A stretch of 64,000 nucleotides of DNA from Streptomyces roseolilacinus (GCF_014649335.1 NZ_BMSV01000011.1:62001-126000), one strand, 5' to 3'; shown: positions 52,260 through 62,472, counted from the stretch's first letter. Program-made: numbers and translations. Notes: generated by a model not told the origin, from the sequence alone.

Positions 52260-53675
52260 TCAGCCGACCGCGCCCTCCATCTGCAGCTCGATCAGCCGGT
52301 TGAGCTCCAGCGCGTACTCCATCGGCAGCTCCTTGGCGATCGGCTCGACGAAGCCGCGCACGATCATCGCCATGGCCTCGTCCTCGGAGAGACCGCGGCT
52401 CATCAGGTAGAAGAGCTGGTCCTCGGAGACCTTCGAGACCGTGGCCTCGTGGCCCATGGACACGTCGTCCTCGCGCACGTCGACGTACGGGTAGGTGTCG
52501 GAGCGGGAGATCGTGTCGACGAGCAGGGCGTCGCAGAGCACGTTGGACTTGGAGCCCGGGGCGCCCTCGCCGATCTCGATGAGACCGCGGTAGGAGGTGC
52601 GGCCGCCGCCTCGCGCCACCGACTTGGAGACGATGTTGGAGGAGGTGTTCGGCGCCATGTGGACCATCTTGGCGCCGGCGTCCTGGTGCTGGCCCTCGCC
52701 GGCGAAGGCGATGGACAGGGTCTCACCCTTGGCGTGCTCGCCCATCAGGTAGACGGCCGGGTACTTCATGGTGACCTTGGAGCCGATGTTGCCGTCGACC
52801 CACTCCATGGTCGCGCCCTCGTACGCCACGGCACGCTTGGTGACCAGGTTGTAGACGTTGTTCGACCAGTTCTGGATGGTCGTGTAGCGGCAGCGGCCGC
52901 CCTTCTTGACGATGATCTCGACGACGGCGCTGTGCAGCGAGTCGGACGAGTAGATCGGGGCGGTGCAGCCCTCGACGTAGTGGACGTAGGCGTCCTCGTC
53001 GACGATGATCAGCGTCCGCTCGAACTGGCCCATGTTCTCCGTGTTGATCCGGAAGTAGGCCTGGAGCGGGATGTCGACGTGCACGCCCTTCGGCACGTAG
53101 ATGAAGGAGCCGCCGGACCACACGGCCGTGTTCAGCGAGGCGAACTTGTTGTCGCCGACCGGGATGACCGTGCCGAAGTACTCCTGGAAGAGCTCCGGGT
53201 GCTCCTTCAGGGCGGTGTCCGTGTCGAGGAAGATCACGCCCTGGGACTCCAGGTCCTCGCGGATCTGGTGGTAGACGACCTCGGACTCGTACTGGGCCGC
53301 GACACCGGCGACGAGGCGCTGCTTCTCCGCCTCGGGGATGCCGAGCTTGTCGTACGTGTTCTTGATGTCCTCGGGCAGGTCCTCCCAGGACGCGGCCTGC
53401 TTCTCGGTGGACCGGACGAAGTACTTGATGTTGTCGAAGTCGATGCCGGAGAGGTCGGAGCCCCAGGTCGGCATGGGCTTCTTGTCGAACAGGCGCAGAC
53501 CCTTCAGCCGCAGCTTCAGCATCCACTCGGGCTCGTTCTTCTTCGCGGAGATGTCGCGGACGACGTCCTCGTTCAGACCGCGCTTGGCGACGGCACCGGC
53601 CGCGTCGGGGTCGGCCCAGCCATATTCGTACCGACCCAGGCCCTCGAGCTCGGGGTGGCTGATCTCGGTGGTCAT
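52260..53675 (-). CDS. sufB: Fe-S assembly scaffold protein SufB
   Basis: 471 residues from ATG 53675, overlapping the sufR stop by four bases. Typical SufB: WMLKLRLKGLRLFDKKPMPTWG, SGGSFIYVPKGVHVDIPLQAYFRIN, CTAPIYSSDSLHSAVVEIIV, MEWVDGNIGSKVTMKYPAVYLMGEHAKGE and the C-terminal EDQLFYLMSRGLSEDEAMAMIVRGFVEPI. Core scaffold where clusters are built. Confidence 0.97.
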   Translation of the reverse strand: MTTEISHPELEGLGRYEYGWADPDAAGAVAKRGLNEDVVRDISAKKNEPEWMLKLRLKGLRLFDKKPMPTWGSDLSGIDFDNIKYFVRSTEKQAASWEDLPEDIKNTYDKLGIPEAEKQRLVAGVAAQYESEVVYHQIREDLESQGVIFLDTDTALKEHPELFQEYFGTVIPVGDNKFASLNTAVWSGGSFIYVPKGVHVDIPLQAYFRINTENMGQFERTLIIVDEDAYVHYVEGCTAPIYSSDSLHSAVVEIIVKKGGRCRYTTIQNWSNNVYNLVTKRAVAYEGATMEWVDGNIGSKVTMKYPAVYLMGEHAKGETLSIAFAGEGQHQDAGAKMVHMAPNTSSNIVSKSVARGGGRTSYRGLIEIGEGAPGSKSNVLCDALLVDTISRSDTYPYVDVREDDVSMGHEATVSKVSEDQLFYLMSRGLSEDEAMAMIVRGFVEPIAKELPMEYALELNRLIELQMEGAVG

Positions 53676-54424
53676 GCGGGGTTCCTCCCGGCCGTGCTTG
53701 CGGATGGTGATGAAGGGGTCTTGGGGTGTCTCGGATCGCTGTGCGGAATGAACGTCGTGCAGACCCCGTCGCCGTGCGCGATGGTGGCCAGGCGTTGGAC
53801 GTGCGTCCCCAGCAGACGGGAGAAGATCTCCGTCTCCGCCTCGCAGAGCTGCGGGTAGCGCTCCGCGACGTGGGCGACCGGGCAGTGGTGCTGGCACAGC
53901 TGCTGGCCGACCTGTCCGACCGGCGCCTCGCGTGCCGTCGCAGCGTACCCGTCGGCGCTGAGCGCCTTGGCCAGTGCCCGGGCCCGCTCGCGCGGCGGCA
54001 CCGACTCGACGGCCTCGCGGTACGCCTCCGCCTGCGCCTCGATCCGGTCCCGGGCGAACGCCGCGACGGCGGCCTCCCCGCCGGCGTTCTGCTCGATCCA
54101 GCGCAGGGCGTCGACCGCGAGGCTGTCGTACGACTGGTCGAAGGCGTCACGTCCGCAGTCCGTGAGCGCGAAGACCTTGGCGGGGCGGCCCCGGGTGCGG
54201 GCGCCGTAGACGCGCTGCTCGCGCGGGGCGACCACGTCGTCCGCGACGAGGGCGTCGAGATGGCGGCGCACGGCGGCCTGGGTGAGGCCGAGCCGCTGGG
54301 CGAGTTCCGCGACGGTGGACGGACCATGGTCCAGGATGGACCGCGCGACCCGGTTGCGGGTGGACCGCTCCCCGGTCGCGAGTTCCTCCCCGGAGGTCGT
54401 GGAAGCCTCACCGACGTTTTTCAC
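53672..54424 (-). CDS. sufR: Fe-S cluster-binding repressor SufR
   Basis: 250 residues from GTG 54424 (the frame is open further upstream, but KNVGEAS is where Streptomyces SufR proteins begin as I recall). Winged helix-turn-helix 18-85 (RNRVARSILDHGPSTVAELAQRLGLTQAAVRRHLDALVADDVV). Cluster ligands Cys177 and Cys181 (LCQHHCPVAHVAERYPQLCEAE) and Cys194. With a [4Fe-4S] cluster it represses its own operon; loss of the cluster derepresses it. A CAAC-N6-GTTG palindrome covers the start codon. First gene of sufRBD-fd-CSU. Confidence 0.95.
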   Translation of the reverse strand: MKNVGEASTTSGEELATGERSTRNRVARSILDHGPSTVAELAQRLGLTQAAVRRHLDALVADDVVAPREQRVYGARTRGRPAKVFALTDCGRDAFDQSYDSLAVDALRWIEQNAGGEAAVAAFARDRIEAQAEAYREAVESVPPRERARALAKALSADGYAATAREAPVGQVGQQLCQHHCPVAHVAERYPQLCEAETEIFSRLLGTHVQRLATIAHGDGVCTTFIPHSDPRHPKTPSSPSASTAGRNPA

Positions 54425-54437
54425 AACGCCATTGTTG
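54424..54437 (-). promoter_or_regulatory. SufR operator CAAC-N6-GTTG
   Basis: CAACGCCATTGTTG is a perfect match to the 14-bp SufR motif I recall from S. avermitilis. It begins on the first base of the sufR start codon and overlaps the -10 box. Confidence 0.8.
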
Positions 54438-54460
54438 CGTAATTCCGAAGAGAGTGACAA
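54431..54460 (-). promoter_or_regulatory. suf operon promoter
   Basis: On the minus strand, -35 TTGTCA (54460-54455) and -10 AACAAT (54436-54431) with 18-bp spacing. The -10 ends six bases before GTG 54424, so the message would be leaderless or nearly so, and SufR would cover -10 to +1. Confidence 0.55.
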
Positions 54461-54496
54461 GCCGCGCCGACACGGCCCGTCGGTGCCGTGCGTCAC

Positions 54497-54515
54497 TTAG
54501 GGAAACCTAACCTGA
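54497..54515. promoter_or_regulatory. DtxR/IdeR-like iron box
   Basis: TTAGGGAAACCTAACCTGA agrees with the 19-bp iron-box consensus TTAGGTTAGSCTAACCTAA at 14-15 positions and contains a perfect TTAGG-N4-CCTAA repeat. It lies 73-91 bp upstream of sufR and about 100 bp upstream of the divergent ABC transporter. Confidence 0.5.
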
Positions 54516-54601
54516 CCTGCGGAAACGATCACCGGCGATCGCCGGTGCCGCCCGCGGGGGCCCGCCGGGGCCCCGCGGCCCGGAGGCGCCCGGCGGCTGC
54601 C

Positions 54602-54607
54602 TAGACT
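54602..54607 (+). promoter_or_regulatory. -10 element for leaderless ABC transporter mRNA
   Basis: TAGACT lies eight bases before ATG 54616, the spacing expected when transcription starts on the start codon. No clear -35. Confidence 0.4.
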
Positions 54608-54615
54608 TGGCTGCC

Positions 54616-55538
<923 letters not shown>

Positions 55539-55542
<4 letters not shown>

Positions 55543-56306
55543 ACAGCGGTACGTACACCCCCAGGCCGGGGGCCGCACCGGTCGGGCGGATGATCGTCGC
55601 GCAGGCCGCGCTGGAGACGCGGATGCTGCTGCGCAACGGCGAGCAGCTGCTGCTCACCGTCGTCATCCCGTCCCTGCTGCTGGTGCTGTTCTCCACCGTC
55701 GACATCGTCGACACCGGCGCGGGCGAGGCCGTGGACTTCCTCGCCCCCGGCGTCCTCGCCCTCGCGGTGATGTCCACCGCCTTCACCGGCCAGGCCATCG
55801 CCACCGGCTTCGAGCGGCGGTACGGGGTGCTCAAGCGGCTCGGCGCGTCCCCGCTCCCCCGCTGGGCGCTGATGGCGGCCAAGACGCTGTCCGTGCTGGT
55901 CACCGAGGTGCTCCAGGTCCTGCTGCTGACCGCGATCGCCCTCGGGCTCGGCTGGTCGCCGCGGGGCGGTCCCCTCGCGGTGCTCCTGCTGCTCGTCGCC
56001 GGCACCGCCGCGTTCTCCGGGCTCGGCCTGCTGATGGCCGGCACGCTGAGGGCCGAGGCGACCCTGGCGGCGGCGAACCTGGTCTTCCTGCTGCTCCTGG
56101 TGGGCGGCGGGGTGATCGTCCCGCTCGACAGGTTCCCGGACGCGGCGCGCGCGGTGCTGGAGTGGCTGCCGATCTCGGCGCTCTCCGACGGGCTGCGCGA
56201 CGTGCTCCTGCACGGCGCCGGCGTGCCGTGGGACCGGCTCGGCGTCCTCGCCGCCTGGGCGGCGGCGGGGCTGGGCGCGGCGGCGCGCTTCTTCCGCTGG
56301 GAGTAG
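55539..56306 (+). CDS. ABC-2 type transporter permease
   Basis: 255 residues from ATG overlapping the ATPase stop. Six hydrophobic segments: about 38-58, 68-90, 110-138, 145-165, 175-195 and 228-250. ABC-2 features GERRYGVLKRLGASPLPRW-like loop (GFERRYGVLKRLGASPLPRWALMAAK read from about 90) and LPISALSDGLRD. Forms an exporter with the ATPase. Confidence 0.9.
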
Positions 56307-56361
56307 GCGCGGCCCCACCCCCTCGTGAAAGCGTGCACAAGCGCCGACTTACGATAGGTCC

Positions 56362-57324
56362 GTGTTGACCCCCCTCGCCTTCATCGCCCAGCGCTGGACC
56401 CCGTCCCCCCGGACGCTCCGGCGGGCCGCGTTCTCCGCGGTCGTCATGACCGTCGTCATCGTCGTCACGGGCGGCGCGGTCCGGCTGACCGGCTCCGGCC
56501 TCGGCTGCGACACCTGGCCCAAGTGCACCGACGACAGCCTGTTCGCCACGCCCGAGCAGGGCATCCACGGTGCCATCGAGTTCGGCAACCGGCTGCTGAC
56601 GTACGTGCTGTCGGCGGCCGTCGGCTGGGCGATCGTCGCGGCGCGGTCCACCAAGCCGTGGCGCCGCGGGCTGTCCCGGCTGGGCTGGCTGCAGTTCTGG
56701 ATCGTCGCGAGCAACGCCGTGCTCGGCGGCATCGCCGTCTGGACGGGCCTGAACCCGTGGACGGTGGCCGGTCACTTCATCGCCGCGAACGCGCTGCTGA
56801 CCGTGGCGGTCGTCACCTGGGTGCGCACCGGCGAGGGCGACGCCCCGCCGCGTCCGCGCGTCCCCGGCCCGGTGCGGAAGCTGGGCTGGGCGCTGGTCCT
56901 CGTGTCGGGCGTGCTGATCGTGGCGGGCACCGGCGTGACGGGCAGCGGCAAGCACGCGGGCGACAGCAGCGACGTACCGCGCATGCCGTTCGACTACACC
57001 ACGGCCGCCCAGGTGCACGCGGCGTTCGCGTGGATCGTCTGCGTGGGTGCGGTCGCCATGTTCTTCGTGCTGCGGGTGGTCGACGCCCCGGACGACACCC
57101 GGGCGCGCGCCCGGGACCTGCTGGTGGTGCTGCTGCTCCAGGGGGGCATCGGCTACGTGCAGTACTTCACCGGCGTCCCGGAGATCCTGGTGGGCGTCCA
57201 CATGCTCGGCTCGGCGCTCCTGTGGATCGCCGTGCTGCGGCTGGCCCTGAGCCTGCGCGAGCGGCCCCGGGACGCGGCGCCGGATCCCACCCGGACGGAC
57301 GACGCGGCGCTCGTGGCGGCGTAG
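56362..57324 (+). CDS. ctaA: Haem A synthase (COX15/CtaA)
   Basis: 320 residues from GTG 56362; a TACGAT -10 six bases upstream suggests a leaderless message. Oxidises the haem O methyl group to formyl for cytochrome aa3 oxidase. Eight helices in two four-helix halves. The first extracellular loop has the Cys pair of Gram-positive CtaA (Cys49 and Cys55 in GLGCDTWPKCTDD), and the helix start EQGIHGAIEFGNRLLTY carries His69 and Glu73. ctaB, supplying haem O, lies 0.6 kb on in opposite orientation. Confidence 0.94.
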   Translation: MLTPLAFIAQRWTPSPRTLRRAAFSAVVMTVVIVVTGGAVRLTGSGLGCDTWPKCTDDSLFATPEQGIHGAIEFGNRLLTYVLSAAVGWAIVAARSTKPWRRGLSRLGWLQFWIVASNAVLGGIAVWTGLNPWTVAGHFIAANALLTVAVVTWVRTGEGDAPPRPRVPGPVRKLGWALVLVSGVLIVAGTGVTGSGKHAGDSSDVPRMPFDYTTAAQVHAAFAWIVCVGAVAMFFVLRVVDAPDDTRARARDLLVVLLLQGGIGYVQYFTGVPEILVGVHMLGSALLWIAVLRLALSLRERPRDAAPDPTRTDDAALVAA

Positions 57325-57345
57325 CGCCGGCGGGGGTCACGGAAG

Positions 57346-57401
57346 ACGCCCGGGGCGTCACCGGCGAGGAGGTCGTTCCTCGCCGGTGACGCCCCGGGCG
57401 T
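57346..57401 (+). terminator. Very strong terminator after ctaA
   Basis: Perfect 25-base arms (57346-57370 and 57377-57401) with a six-base loop, 21 bp past the ctaA stop. It also faces the convergent small protein gene. Confidence 0.88.
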
Positions 57402-57469
57402 TCGTGCGCCGCGGCACGGGAGCCGTGGTGCGGGGGGGGTCGTGGTGCGGGGCCGCGGGGGGCGCCGCG

Positions 57470-57793
57470 TCACCCGGCGGTCTTGCCGCCGATCTGGATG
57501 CCGGCCATGCGGCTCCACTCGTACGGGCCCGTGCGGACCTTCGCGGCGAGCTCGCCGTCGAAGGACTCGTGCAGGGTCAGGCCGGCCCGCTCGGCGGCGT
57601 CCTGCGCGATCTGCCCGGTCGGCGCTACCAGGTCGCCCCAGCCGCCGTCCTCGCCGACCAGCACGATGCGCGTGCCCGCCTGCCCTAGGTAGGCGAGCTG
57701 GCCCTGGGCGCCGCCGTGCTCCGTGGCGAACGCCTGGATCTGCCGGGCGAGCTTCGCCGCCGTGCGCTCTGCCTGCTTGGTGGTGTCTGCCAT
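57470..57793 (-). CDS. Small conserved actinobacterial protein
   Basis: 107 residues from ATG 57793; the frame is open 16 codons further. Sequence MADTTKQAERTAAKLARQIQ opens an amphipathic helix, followed by a beta-rich part (GQLAYLGQAGTRIVLVGEDGGWGDLVAP) and a final SFDGELAAKVRTGPYEWSRMAGIQIGG. No membrane segment. A TAGCAT -10-like box seven bases before ATG suggests a leaderless message. Function unknown. Confidence 0.75.
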   Translation of the reverse strand: MADTTKQAERTAAKLARQIQAFATEHGGAQGQLAYLGQAGTRIVLVGEDGGWGDLVAPTGQIAQDAAERAGLTLHESFDGELAAKVRTGPYEWSRMAGIQIGGKTAG

Positions 57794-57828
57794 GGACAGG
57801 ATGCTACTGCCGGGTAGATCAACGTGCG

Positions 57829-57868
57829 ACGGGCGGGCCACGTGGCCTTGGCCACGCGACCCGCCCGT
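57829..57868 (-). terminator. Terminator hairpin after ctaB
   Basis: Arms ACGGGCGGG (57829-57837) and CCCGCCCGT (57860-57868) with an inner CGTGGCC/GGCCACG stem, 20 bp past the ctaB stop. Confidence 0.7.
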
Positions 57869-57888
57869 GGGGCGGCCCGGTCGTGCGG

Positions 57889-58830
57889 TCAGCGCAGGAA
57901 CGGGTCCACGGCGACCGCCACGAACAGCAGTGACGCGTACGTGATGGACCAGTGGAAGAGCCGCATCTCCTTCAGCTTCGCGCCGGTCTCACCGGACCGG
58001 GCGCGGTGCTGGAGGGCGTGCGCCTCCCACAGCCACCAGCCGCCGGTGACCAGCGCCACCACCGTGTAGAACCAGCCGGTGTAGCCGAGCGGCTGGAGCA
58101 GCAGCGAGACGAGGACCATCATCCAGCTGTAGAGGACGATCTGCCGGGCCACGGCCTTGTTGGAGACGAGGACCGGGAGCATCGGCACGCCGACGCGCGC
58201 GTAGTCCTCCTTCACCTTCATGGACAGCGGCCAGTAGTGCGGCGGGGTCCAGAAGAAGATGACGAGGAAGAGGATGACCGCGGCCCACGACATGGAGTTC
58301 GTGACCGACGACCAGCCGATGAGGACCGGCATGCAGCCGGCGATGCCGCCCCACACGATGTTCTGCGCCGTGCGGCGCTTGAGGATCATCGTGTAGACGA
58401 CGACGTAGAAGAGGAGCGCGCCGAGGGCGAGCCACGCCGACAGCCAGTTGACGAACAGGCCGAACCAGAGCGTGGACACCACACCGAGCCCGAGACCGAA
58501 CACCAGGCCCTCGCGGGGCGAGACCATGCCGGTGACGAGGGGACGCTGCGACGTGCGGTCCATGAGCGCGTCGATGTCCCGGTCGATGTACATGTTCAGC
58601 GCGTTGGCGCCGCCCGCCGAGAGGTAACCGGCGAAACACGTGTGGAGCACCAGCAGCAGATCCGGTACACCCTGTTCCGCGAGGAACATGACCGGTACCG
58701 TGGTGATCAACAGCAATTCGATGATCCGCGGCTTGGTCAGCGCCACGAACGCCTTGGCGCGGGCCCCGAATGGCCGATGGACGGGGCTCGTCCCGAGCCC
58801 ACCCGCTGGACGGGATTCGACGGCCGTCAC
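57889..58830 (-). CDS. ctaB: Protohaem IX farnesyltransferase (haem O synthase)
   Basis: 313 residues from GTG 58830, preceded by AGGGG; GTG 58836 and ATG 58851 are in-frame alternatives. UbiA-family prenyltransferase with about nine helices. Prenyl-diphosphate and magnesium site NALNMYIDRDIDALMDRTSQRP in loop 2, read as NxxxDxxxD, and the second Asp-rich block in loop 6 (YWPLSMKVKEDYARVGVPML). Converts haem B to haem O for the next step by CtaA. Confidence 0.94.
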   Translation of the reverse strand: MTAVESRPAGGLGTSPVHRPFGARAKAFVALTKPRIIELLLITTVPVMFLAEQGVPDLLLVLHTCFAGYLSAGGANALNMYIDRDIDALMDRTSQRPLVTGMVSPREGLVFGLGLGVVSTLWFGLFVNWLSAWLALGALLFYVVVYTMILKRRTAQNIVWGGIAGCMPVLIGWSSVTNSMSWAAVILFLVIFFWTPPHYWPLSMKVKEDYARVGVPMLPVLVSNKAVARQIVLYSWMMVLVSLLLQPLGYTGWFYTVVALVTGGWWLWEAHALQHRARSGETGAKLKEMRLFHWSITYASLLFVAVAVDPFLR

Positions 58831-58851
58831 GCACACCCCTGACAGAGACAT

Positions 58852-59226
58852 CCCTGCGAGCCCGCCCCTGGACGTGATGGGCCGGTGAAGACTCGCGCGT
58901 ACCACGCCACTGTAGACGTTGCCCCTACTCCGCCCTTCGCGGGGGTGGGTCGTGTTCCCCCTCCCCGGGGCGACGGGAGGGGCGGGGCGCATACGGGCGG
59001 CTCCCCCTCTCGTACGAGCGCTCCGATGAGCGCCGTCCGGGCGGTCGGGGCACGGATGAGCGATCGGATGAGCGGGCCCGTGTACACGTGGTGCACGGGG
59101 GTGGTCGCGGGTGGCGGCACCCGGTCGAGAGCCGGAAAATCGGGCCTGGTGACGGGATAGGCTCGGCAGCGGCCGGTGCACCGACGTCATCGGCATGCGA
59201 CATGTGGAGAGGAGCCCTGACCGAGG
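58852..59226. other. Divergent intergenic region ctaB / tkt
   Basis: About 375 bp with no supported gene. A TAGGCT -10-like box lies at 59158-59163, with GAGGAG near 59210 before the tkt start. The stretch 58940-59000 is G/C-rich with several short inverted repeats. Nothing else recognised. Confidence 0.55.
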
Positions 59227-61314
59227 GTGAGCACCAAGCCGACCACCACAGACCTCGAGTGGACCGCATTGGACCAGCGTGCCGTAGACACCGCCCGTGT
59301 CCTGGCCGCGGACGCCGTACAGAAGGTCGGCAACGGCCATCCTGGTACGGCCATGAGCCTGGCCCCCGCGGCGTACACGCTCTTCCAGAAGGTGATGCGC
59401 CACGACCCGGCGGACCCGGACTGGGCCGGACGCGACCGCTTCGTGCTGTCCGCGGGCCACTCCTCGCTGACGCTGTACACCCAGCTCTACCTGGCCGGGT
59501 TCGGCCTGGAGCTGGACGACCTGAAGGCGTTCCGCACCTGGGGCTCGAAGACCCCGGGCCACCCGGAGTACGGCCACACCAGGGGCGTGGAGACGACGAC
59601 CGGCCCGCTGGGCCAGGGTGTCGCCAACGCCGTGGGCATGGCGATGGCCGCCCGCTACGAGCGCGGCCTGTTCGATCCGGAGGCGGCGCCCGGCACCTCG
59701 CCGTTCGACCACTTCGTGTACGTCGTCGCCGGTGACGGCTGCCTCCAGGAGGGCATCTCCGCGGAGGCGTCCTCGACGGCCGGCCACCAGAGGCTCGGCA
59801 ACCTGATCATGCTGTGGGACGACAACCACATCTCGATCGAGGGCGACACCGAGACCGCCGTGTCCGAGGACACCCTGAAGCGGTACGAGGCGTACGGCTG
59901 GCACGTGCAGCGCGTCGAGCAGCAGGAGAACGGCGACCTCGACCCGGCGGCCCTGTACGCGGCGATCCAGGCGGCGAAGGCGGAGACCGGCCGCCCGTCG
60001 TTCATCGCGATGCGCTCGATCATCGCCTGGCCCGCGCCGAACGCGCAGAACACCGAGGCGTCCCACGGCTCCGCGCTGGGCGACGAGGAGGTCGCGGCCA
60101 CCAAGCGCGTCCTGGGCTTCGACCCGGAGAAGACGTTCGAGGTGTCCGACGAGGTCATCGCGCACACCCGCAAGGCGCTGGACCGGGGCCGCGAGGCCCG
60201 CGCCGCCTGGGAGAAGGACCTCCGGGAGTGGCGCGCCGCCAACCCGGAGCGCGCGGCCGAGTTCGACCGGATCTCCGCGGGCGAGCTGCCCAAGGGCTGG
60301 GAGGAGAAGCTCCCGGTCTTCGAGGCGGGCAAGGGCGTCGCCACGCGCGCCGCGTCCGGCAAGGTCCTCCAGGCGCTCGGCGCGGTCGTCCCCGAGCTGT
60401 GGGGCGGTTCCGCCGACCTGGCGGGCTCGAACAACACGACGATCGACAAGACGTCGTCGTTCCTGCCGGAGGGCAACCCGCTGCCGGAGGCCGACCCGTA
60501 CGGCCGCACGATCCACTTCGGTATCCGCGAGCACGCGATGGCCGCCGAGATGAACGGCATCGCGCTGCACGGCAACACGCGGATCTTCGGCGGCACCTTC
60601 CTGGTGTTCTCCGACTACATGCGCAACGCGGTCCGGCTCTCGGCGCTGATGCACCTGCCGGTGACGTACGTGTGGACGCACGACTCGATCGGCCTCGGCG
60701 AGGACGGCCCGACCCACCAGCCGGTGGAGCACCTGGCGTCGCTGCGCGCCATCCCCGGCCTGAACGTGGTCCGCCCGGCCGACGCGAACGAGACGGCGAT
60801 CGCCTGGCGCGAGGTCCTCAGGCGCTGGACGAAGGAGTTCGGCAAGGGCGCCCCGCACGGTCTGGCGCTGACCCGCCAGGGCGTGCCGACCTACGAGTGG
60901 AACGAGGGCGCGGCCAGGGGCGGCTACGTGCTCGTCGACGCCGAGGGCGGCGAGCCGCAGGCCGTGCTGATCGCCACGGGCTCCGAGGTGCACCTGGCCG
61001 TGGAGGCGCGCGAGCAGCTCCAGGCGGCGGGCGTGCCCACGCGTGTGGTGTCGATGCCGTGCGTCGAGTGGTTCGAGGAGCAGGACCAGGGGTACCGGGA
61101 TGCGGTGCTGCCCCCGTCGGTGAAGGCGCGGGTGGCGGTGGAGGCCGGTATCGGTCTGACCTGGCACCGGTACGTCGGTGACGCGGGCCGGATCGTGTCG
61201 CTGGAGCACTTCGGTGCGTCGGCCGACGGCAAGCTGCTCTTCCGGGAGTACGGCTTCACCCCGGACGCCATCGCCGCCGCCGCGCGGGAATCGATCGCGG
61301 CCGCGACACGCTGA
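59227..61314 (+). CDS. tkt: Transketolase
   Basis: 695 residues from GTG 59227. Thiamine-diphosphate enzyme of the pentose phosphate pathway. N-terminal part: KVGNGHPGTAMSLAPAAYTLFQKVMRHDP, the cofactor block VVAGDGCLQEGISAEASSTAG and LWDDNHISIEGDT. Middle: FGIREHAMAAEMNGIALHG and THDSIGLGEDGPTHQPVEHLASLR. C-terminal domain from about 570. Complete. First gene of the tkt-tal-zwf-opcA operon. Confidence 0.97.
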   Translation: MSTKPTTTDLEWTALDQRAVDTARVLAADAVQKVGNGHPGTAMSLAPAAYTLFQKVMRHDPADPDWAGRDRFVLSAGHSSLTLYTQLYLAGFGLELDDLKAFRTWGSKTPGHPEYGHTRGVETTTGPLGQGVANAVGMAMAARYERGLFDPEAAPGTSPFDHFVYVVAGDGCLQEGISAEASSTAGHQRLGNLIMLWDDNHISIEGDTETAVSEDTLKRYEAYGWHVQRVEQQENGDLDPAALYAAIQAAKAETGRPSFIAMRSIIAWPAPNAQNTEASHGSALGDEEVAATKRVLGFDPEKTFEVSDEVIAHTRKALDRGREARAAWEKDLREWRAANPERAAEFDRISAGELPKGWEEKLPVFEAGKGVATRAASGKVLQALGAVVPELWGGSADLAGSNNTTIDKTSSFLPEGNPLPEADPYGRTIHFGIREHAMAAEMNGIALHGNTRIFGGTFLVFSDYMRNAVRLSALMHLPVTYVWTHDSIGLGEDGPTHQPVEHLASLRAIPGLNVVRPADANETAIAWREVLRRWTKEFGKGAPHGLALTRQGVPTYEWNEGAARGGYVLVDAEGGEPQAVLIATGSEVHLAVEAREQLQAAGVPTRVVSMPCVEWFEEQDQGYRDAVLPPSVKARVAVEAGIGLTWHRYVGDAGRIVSLEHFGASADGKLLFREYGFTPDAIAAAARESIAAATR

Positions 61315-61349
61315 CGCCCACACAAGCACGAGTAGGAGATGCAATCCTC

Positions 61350-62468
61350 ATGACAGACGCACTCAAGCGCCTCTCCGACGAAGGCGTCGCGATCTGGCTC
61401 GACGACCTGTCCCGCAAGCGGATCACCTCCGGCAACCTGGCGGAGCTGATCGACGAGCAGCACGTGGTGGGTGTCACCACCAACCCGTCGATCTTCCAGA
61501 AGGCGATCTCCGAGGGCCACGGCTACGACACCCAGCTGACCGACCTCGCGGCCCGCAAGGTGACGGTCGAAGAGGCCATCCGCATGATCACGACGGCGGA
61601 CGTCCGGGACGCCGCCGACATCCTGCGTCCCGTCTTCGACGCGACGCAGGGCCAGGACGGCCGGGTGTCGATCGAGGTCGACCCGCGGCTCGCGCACGAC
61701 ACGCGGGCGACGGTCGCCGAGGCGAAGCAGCTGGCGTGGCTGGTGGACCGGCCGAACACGCTCATCAAGATCCCCGCGACCGAGGCGGGCCTGCCCGCCA
61801 TCGCGGAGGTCATCGGCCTGGGCATCAGCGTCAACGTCACGCTGATCTTCTCCCTGGAGCGCTACCGCCGGGTGATGGAGGCGTACCTCATCGGCCTGGA
61901 GAAGGCCAAAGAGCGCGGCCTGGACCTGTCGAAGATCCACTCGGTGGCGTCGTTCTTCGTGTCCCGCGTGGACACCGAGATCGACAAGCGCCTGGACGGC
62001 ATCGGCACGCCCGAGGCGAAGGCGCTGCGCGGCAAGGCCGCCCTGGCCAACGCGCGCTTGGCCTACGAGGCATACGAGGAGGTGTTCTCCTCCGAGCGCT
62101 GGGCCGCCCTGGACCGGGCGCAGGCCAACAAGCAGCGTCCGCTGTGGGCGTCGACGGGCGTGAAGGACCCGGCGTACAAGGACACCTTGTACGTGGACGA
62201 GCTGGTCGCGCCAGGCACGGTGAACACGATGCCGGAGGCGACGCTGGAGGCCACCGCCGCGCGCGGTGAGATCCGCGGCGACACCGTCACCGGCACGTAC
62301 GAGCAGGCCCGTGCGGACCTGGACGCGCTCGCCGAGCTGGGCATCGGCTACGACGAGGTGGTCCAGCTGCTGGAGGACGAGGGCGTCAGCAAGTTCGAGG
62401 CGGCCTGGAACGACCTGTTGGCGTCGACCGAGGCGGAGCTGAAGCGCCTCGCCCCTTCGGAGGCGTAG
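61350..62468 (+). CDS. tal: Transaldolase
   Basis: 372 residues from ATG 61350 with AGGAG upstream, 35 bp after tkt. Long actinobacterial transaldolase. Schiff-base Lys in PNTLIKIPATEAGLPAIAEV, VVGVTTNPSIFQKAI early, NVTLIFSLERYRRVMEAYLIGLE and WASTGVKDPAYKDTLYVDELVAPGTVNTMPE late. Transfers dihydroxyacetone units in the non-oxidative pentose phosphate branch. Confidence 0.97.
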   Translation: MTDALKRLSDEGVAIWLDDLSRKRITSGNLAELIDEQHVVGVTTNPSIFQKAISEGHGYDTQLTDLAARKVTVEEAIRMITTADVRDAADILRPVFDATQGQDGRVSIEVDPRLAHDTRATVAEAKQLAWLVDRPNTLIKIPATEAGLPAIAEVIGLGISVNVTLIFSLERYRRVMEAYLIGLEKAKERGLDLSKIHSVASFFVSRVDTEIDKRLDGIGTPEAKALRGKAALANARLAYEAYEEVFSSERWAALDRAQANKQRPLWASTGVKDPAYKDTLYVDELVAPGTVNTMPEATLEATAARGEIRGDTVTGTYEQARADLDALAELGIGYDEVVQLLEDEGVSKFEAAWNDLLASTEAELKRLAPSEA

Positions 62469-62472
62469 GACC

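Noticed and set aside
58885..59160. Short plus-strand frame between ctaB and tkt
   Set aside because: No ribosome site, low-complexity Pro/Arg/Gly product, and it lies in the divergent promoter region.
57889..61344. A 1151-codon minus-strand frame including ctaB
   Set aside because: The stretch beyond 58830 lies opposite transketolase and has the Arg/Val/Leu/His-rich composition of an antisense shadow in GC-rich DNA.
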